Below are positions 60,835-64,000 of a stretch of 64,000 nucleotides of DNA, one piece after another. This DNA is from Sphingopyxis macrogoltabida (GTDB lineage Bacteria; Pseudomonadota; Alphaproteobacteria; Sphingomonadales; Sphingomonadaceae), in contig NZ_CP009429.1 of NCBI RefSeq assembly GCF_001314325.1, positions 4,092,501 through 4,156,500 of the forward strand, given 5' to 3'. The notes below the pieces were generated by a model. It was not told where the DNA came from. It saw only the letters and a list, made by a program, of their open reading frames with translations, and did not search any database. Both the position numbers and the translations under genes were made by a program. Numbering within the stretch: position 1 is the stretch's first letter; each line of letters begins with the position of its first letter.

Positions 60835-61719
60835 ATGACCACGGCAGTCGCTGCCGCGCCGACCCAACCCGGTGTCTATCGGGGGCTTCGGCTCGCCGCG
60901 CAGCGCGTCGGTCTTCTCTATGGCTGGCGCCATGGCCACCGCATCGACTGGAACCATCCCACCCGCTTCACCGAACTTGTGCAGCTTAGAAAGCTGACCG
61001 ATCGGTCTCCGATCCAGACCCAGATGATGGACAAGATCGTCGCGAAGCGCTTGGCGGGGACGCGGCTGGGCGAGGAGTGGATCGTGCCGACGCTCTGGCA
61101 AGGCACGGACCTGCCCTGGCTGATCCCGTTCCCGGCCCCCGCGATCATCAAGTCGCGCCACGGCTGCAATCAATATCGGGTCGTCACGGCCGTGCCCGAC
61201 TGCGAGCGATGGCAGCAACTGCGCAGAGCAGCTCGCCGCTGGCAGCGCAGACCCTACGGGCGCTGGCTCGACGAATGGGCCTATCGCGACGTTCCGCGCG
61301 GCATCCTCGCCGAACCGCTGCTTGGCGGCGCGCTCCCACTCCCGATCGACTACAAGATCTATGTGTTCGGCGGCACCGCAACGCATGTCCAGGTCCATCT
61401 CGGGCGCGGCCGCCGGCATCGATGGATCCTTCACGACCGTAGCTGGCGACAGCTCGTCAGGGCCGCGGACGAACCGCCCCCGCCGCCGTCACTGCCTGCG
61501 ATGCTGGAGGCGGCCGAAACGCTTGCCGGCGACATGAATTTTCTTCGCGTCGACTTCTACGACATCGCGGGCCGGCCCTATTTCGGGGAATATTGTCTCT
61601 ATCCGGGTTCCGGGCTCGATCCCTTTGCCGCGGACTGGATCGATCTTGAACTGGGCGCGCTGTGGCTCGCAGCCCTGGCTGAAAATCCAGTGTCATCCGC
61701 ACCGACTGGTTATGCCTAG
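60835..61719 (+). CDS. TupA-like ATP-grasp protein
   Basis: A 294-residue protein of the TupA-like ATP-grasp family: FTELVQLRKLTDRSPIQTQM, IIKSRHGCNQYRVV, PIDYKIYVFGGTATHVQVHLGR and NFLRVDFYDIAGRPYFGEYC. TupA was named for teichuronopeptide synthesis in Bacillus; in Gram-negatives it is linked to surface polysaccharide. It is set 190 bases after the VIT-type gene; the gap shows no gene. Its presence in a low-oxygen cluster is unusual. Confidence 0.85.
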   Translation: MTTAVAAAPTQPGVYRGLRLAAQRVGLLYGWRHGHRIDWNHPTRFTELVQLRKLTDRSPIQTQMMDKIVAKRLAGTRLGEEWIVPTLWQGTDLPWLIPFPAPAIIKSRHGCNQYRVVTAVPDCERWQQLRRAARRWQRRPYGRWLDEWAYRDVPRGILAEPLLGGALPLPIDYKIYVFGGTATHVQVHLGRGRRHRWILHDRSWRQLVRAADEPPPPPSLPAMLEAAETLAGDMNFLRVDFYDIAGRPYFGEYCLYPGSGLDPFAADWIDLELGALWLAALAENPVSSAPTGYA

Positions 61720-61749
61720 CAGCTACACCGCGTCAGCATCACCGCTAGG

Positions 61750-62205
61750 TCACCCGCCACCATGATCGGTATCGAAACTGCGTTCGAGGAGTTTCATGCG
61801 ATCGACAATCGAGAAAAAGAAGGCCGTTGACCAGCCGATCAGGATGATACCGCTCGCGCCCTCGATCGCGCCGAGGATGCGCAGCCCCGGGGGCAGGACG
61901 ACATCGCCATAGCCTATCGTGACATAGGTCGATGTCGAGAAATACAGGGCATGCTCGAAGTCCGTGAAGGCGCCGAGAAGCTGGTAGATTCCCGCCCATA
62001 TCCAGATTTCGGCCGAGTGCAGCGCAAACAGCCCAAAGGCGGCGACGAGGATCGCGCCGCCGTTGAGAAGAATGACGAGATAGCGTCGCGACGCACGCCG
62101 GTAACGGCGCAGGATCGCAAGCAACAGCGCCAGGCCGGCGAGGTGCACCACGACCGTGACACCGACGACGAGCGTGGCGAGAGCGAGCTGATGGGCGAGC
62201 GTCAA
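61750..62205 (-). CDS. Two-TM potassium-channel-like protein
   Basis: A 151-residue membrane protein with three hydrophobic spans. YFSTSTYVTIGYGDVVLPPG is the pore loop with the TIGYGD potassium filter, followed by an inner helix (SGIILIGWSTAFFFSIVDRM). No C-terminal RCK domain is present. The start is TTG 62205, with GGAG six bases upstream. Confidence 0.88.
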   Translation of the reverse strand: MTLAHQLALATLVVGVTVVVHLAGLALLLAILRRYRRASRRYLVILLNGGAILVAAFGLFALHSAEIWIWAGIYQLLGAFTDFEHALYFSTSTYVTIGYGDVVLPPGLRILGAIEGASGIILIGWSTAFFFSIVDRMKLLERSFDTDHGGG

Positions 62206-62278
62206 GATCCGCTCCGGACGGCCGCGGTTAGGATGGCGGGCCTGTGCCCCCGGCCGGCCTTGCGGCGCGGCCGAGCCA

Positions 62279-63832
62279 TCAGGCTGTTACTTCGGTACCG
62301 GCGCGCGCCGACGTTCCCGAGCGCTCGCCGTCATAGACGAACTCCGCTCCGCGCAGGTCGATCCGCGGGAAGGCGTCCTTCTCCGCCCAATAATCCTGAT
62401 TGTGGCGCCATTCGGGTTTGTCGCCGCGGCGCGGCATCGCGTCCAGACCGCGCATCAGATAGCCCGGATTGAAATTATCCTCCTCGATCCACGGCAGGAT
62501 CTGCATGCCCTCATCCTCGGGCCTGAGCGCGACCTCGACCCTATTCGCACCGATGTCGTCCATATGGTTGAGGAGGTTGCAGACAAAGTCCCCCATCATG
62601 TCGACCCTGAGGGTCCAGCTGGCGCGGAAATAGCCCATGACCCAGGCGAGGTTGGGCACGCCGGTCATCATCATTCCGCGATAGGTGATCGTCTTCGCCC
62701 AATCGACCGGCGTACCGTCGATATCGAACGGGATGCCGCCCATCACCGACAGATTGAATCCCGTCGCGGCCACGATGATGTCGGCCTCGATCTCCTCGCC
62801 GCCGACCGTGCGGACACCCGTCGCGGTAAAATGGTCGATCGTGTCGGTGACGACCGTCAGCTTGCCCTGCACCGCCGCCTTGAAGATGTCGCCCTCGGGG
62901 CAAAAGGCGAGCCGCTGCTGCCACGGACGGTATTTCGGCGTGAAATGCGGCTCGAAGACGAAGTCGGGATTGCCCGAATAGGCCCGGATCAGCGCTTTCA
63001 GATCCTCGAACACCGCGTCGGGCTCGGATTGGCACCGCCGTGTCATCAGATCCTGGTCGTGCATGATCTGTGCCCGCACGACGCGATGGACCGTGGGCTC
63101 GTCGATCCCGACCTCGCGAAGCCGGTCGGCCAGTTCGTTCCTGTTCTCGCTGCAATAAAAATAGGTCGGCGAACGCTGGAGCATCGTCACATGCGCCGCC
63201 TTTTCGGCGAAGGCCGGCACGATGGTCGCGGCCGTCGCACCCGACCCGATGACGAGTATGCGCTTGCCCGCATAATCGGTCGCCGGATCCCAGAGCTGGG
63301 CATGGACGAACTGCCCCCCATAATCCGAAAGGCCCGGCCAGTCGGGGATGTAGGGCTTCTCATGATCATAATAGCCCTGGCACATCCACAGGAAGCCGGC
63401 CGTGAAGGTGACCGCCACGCCATCCGATGCGCGCACCGCCTCTATCGTCCAGCGATTGGCGGCGCTCGACCAGTGGCAGGCGGTAATGCGATGACCATAG
63501 TGGATATGGACCCCGATCTCGTTCTCCTCGATCACCTCGCCGATATATTTGAGGATTTCGGCGCCGCTGGCGATCGGCGCGCCCACCCAGGGCTTGAAGC
63601 GATAGCCGAAGGTGTAAAGGTCCGAATCCGAACGGACGCCGGGATATCGGTGCGTGTCCCATGTCCCGCCGAAGGTCGGTTTCGCCTCGAGGATCGCGTA
63701 ACTCTTCCCCGGACATTGTTGTTGGAGATGATAAGCCGAGCCGATGCCCGAGATGCCCGCACCGACGATCAACACGTCGACATGGATTGGGCGGGGCTGG
63801 CTCGCGTGCCCTCGGTGCCTGATTTCCGCCAT
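62279..63832 (-). CDS. Flavin-containing Baeyer-Villiger-type monooxygenase
   Basis: A 517-residue FAD/NADPH monooxygenase. The FAD loop is VLIVGAGISGIGSAYHL, the second nucleotide loop VIGSGATAATIVP, and between them the BVMO fingerprint (GGQFVHAQLWD). The layout resembles EthA-type enzymes. ATG 63832 follows GGGAG; an upstream ATG at 63892 would start inside the FNR box. It needs oxygen yet lies behind a putative FNR box. Its substrate is unknown. Confidence 0.9.
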   Translation of the reverse strand: MAEIRHRGHASQPRPIHVDVLIVGAGISGIGSAYHLQQQCPGKSYAILEAKPTFGGTWDTHRYPGVRSDSDLYTFGYRFKPWVGAPIASGAEILKYIGEVIEENEIGVHIHYGHRITACHWSSAANRWTIEAVRASDGVAVTFTAGFLWMCQGYYDHEKPYIPDWPGLSDYGGQFVHAQLWDPATDYAGKRILVIGSGATAATIVPAFAEKAAHVTMLQRSPTYFYCSENRNELADRLREVGIDEPTVHRVVRAQIMHDQDLMTRRCQSEPDAVFEDLKALIRAYSGNPDFVFEPHFTPKYRPWQQRLAFCPEGDIFKAAVQGKLTVVTDTIDHFTATGVRTVGGEEIEADIIVAATGFNLSVMGGIPFDIDGTPVDWAKTITYRGMMMTGVPNLAWVMGYFRASWTLRVDMMGDFVCNLLNHMDDIGANRVEVALRPEDEGMQILPWIEEDNFNPGYLMRGLDAMPRRGDKPEWRHNQDYWAEKDAFPRIDLRGAEFVYDGERSGTSARAGTEVTA

Positions 63833-63891
63833 CGACAGCTCCCTTATCTTGTATCTTTGGAAAGGCATGAACACCGCATCGGCAAAGGTCA

Positions 63892-63905
63892 TTGACCTTG
63901 GTCAA
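63892..63905 (-). promoter_or_regulatory. FNR-like box upstream of monooxygenase gene
   Basis: TTGACCTTGGTCAA, a perfect palindrome except at the centre, with both half-sites TTGAC rather than TTGAT. Centre is 66.5 bases from the ATG; a class II start would leave a 25-base leader. Confidence 0.65.
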
Positions 63906-63961
63906 CCAGGCCGTCGCCGCATCTGCTCGAGGATTAGCCGCACCCGCGTGGGCGGCGCCGG

Positions 63962-64000
63962 TCAGAGCCGGAAGAGAAAGAACCAGACCGAACCCAGAAT
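63962..64000 (-). CDS. C-terminal fragment of a membrane protein (continues beyond window)
   Basis: The last 12 codons of a leftward frame (ILGSVWFFLFRL) end in TGA at 63962. The hydrophobic end fits the tail of a membrane protein upstream of the monooxygenase. Too short to identify. Confidence 0.3.
   Translation of the reverse strand: MLGSVWFFLFRL

Noticed and set aside
1..64000. CRISPR arrays, insertion sequences, prophage genes
   Set aside because: No regularly spaced repeats, transposase or phage structural motifs were seen on either strand.

Overview
The window is GC-rich DNA with tightly overlapping ATGA/GTGA gene junctions. Its gene content (TonB-dependent receptor next to glycosidases, MarR-controlled ectoine operon, cbb3 oxidase with FixLJ and FNR regulators, fliQR-flhBA) points to an alphaproteobacterium of the Sphingomonadales, perhaps Sphingopyxis-like. 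The taxon is inferred from gene content and style, not from a marker gene.

Positions 1-11,962 hold a catabolic locus. A leftward operon runs TonB-dependent receptor, TIM-barrel isomerase-like protein, secreted carboxylesterase, GPH-type sugar/cation symporter, three phytanoyl-CoA-dioxygenase-like Fe(II)/2-oxoglutarate oxygenases and an endoglycoceramidase-like GH5 hydrolase cut by the window edge. A fourth oxygenase and a GH1 beta-glucosidase diverge rightward from the receptor promoter. It looks like import, de-esterification, oxidation and deglycosylation of a glycosylated and acylated compound; the substrate is unknown. Positions 12,292-19,281 hold flagellar export genes fliQ-fliR-flhB-flhA without an adjacent fliP, two TPR proteins, a small unknown protein and a frameshifted FliA-like sigma gene.

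Positions 19,481-28,881 are an osmoprotection block. A leftward ectA-ectB-ectC-ectD-ask operon is followed by an MFS exporter, a ProP-like symporter and a ClC channel. A MarR/EctR-type regulator is divergent. Beyond it lies a 522-bp stretch with tRNA-end-like and integrase-edge-like sequence, perhaps a scar of mobile DNA.

From 29,404 to the end the theme is life at low oxygen: hemN, a small secreted CX3CH protein, and ccoS-ccoI-ccoH-ccoG-ccoP-ccoQ-ccoO-ccoN (all leftward), an OmpW-like porin, two Fe-S FNR paralogues, two universal stress proteins, a BON protein, Hsp20, an L,D-transpeptidase, DksA/TraR, MgtC- and NRAMP-like transporters, a FixL haem kinase with FixJ, an orphan LuxR domain, a quinone reductase, a beta-CASP nuclease, two zinc alcohol dehydrogenases, several small membrane proteins, a VIT-type transporter, a TupA-like ATP-grasp protein, a potassium channel and a Baeyer-Villiger-type monooxygenase. 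Four FNR boxes (TTGACC-NN-RTCAA) sit before hemN, between ccoN and ompW, before usp-fnr, and before the monooxygenase. A second motif, close to CGNAANNNTACGKA, recurs before six stress transcription units and is a candidate FixJ site. Together these resemble the low-oxygen-activated loci described in Burkholderia, here joined to the respiratory cco cluster. No rRNA, complete tRNA, insertion sequence or CRISPR array was found.
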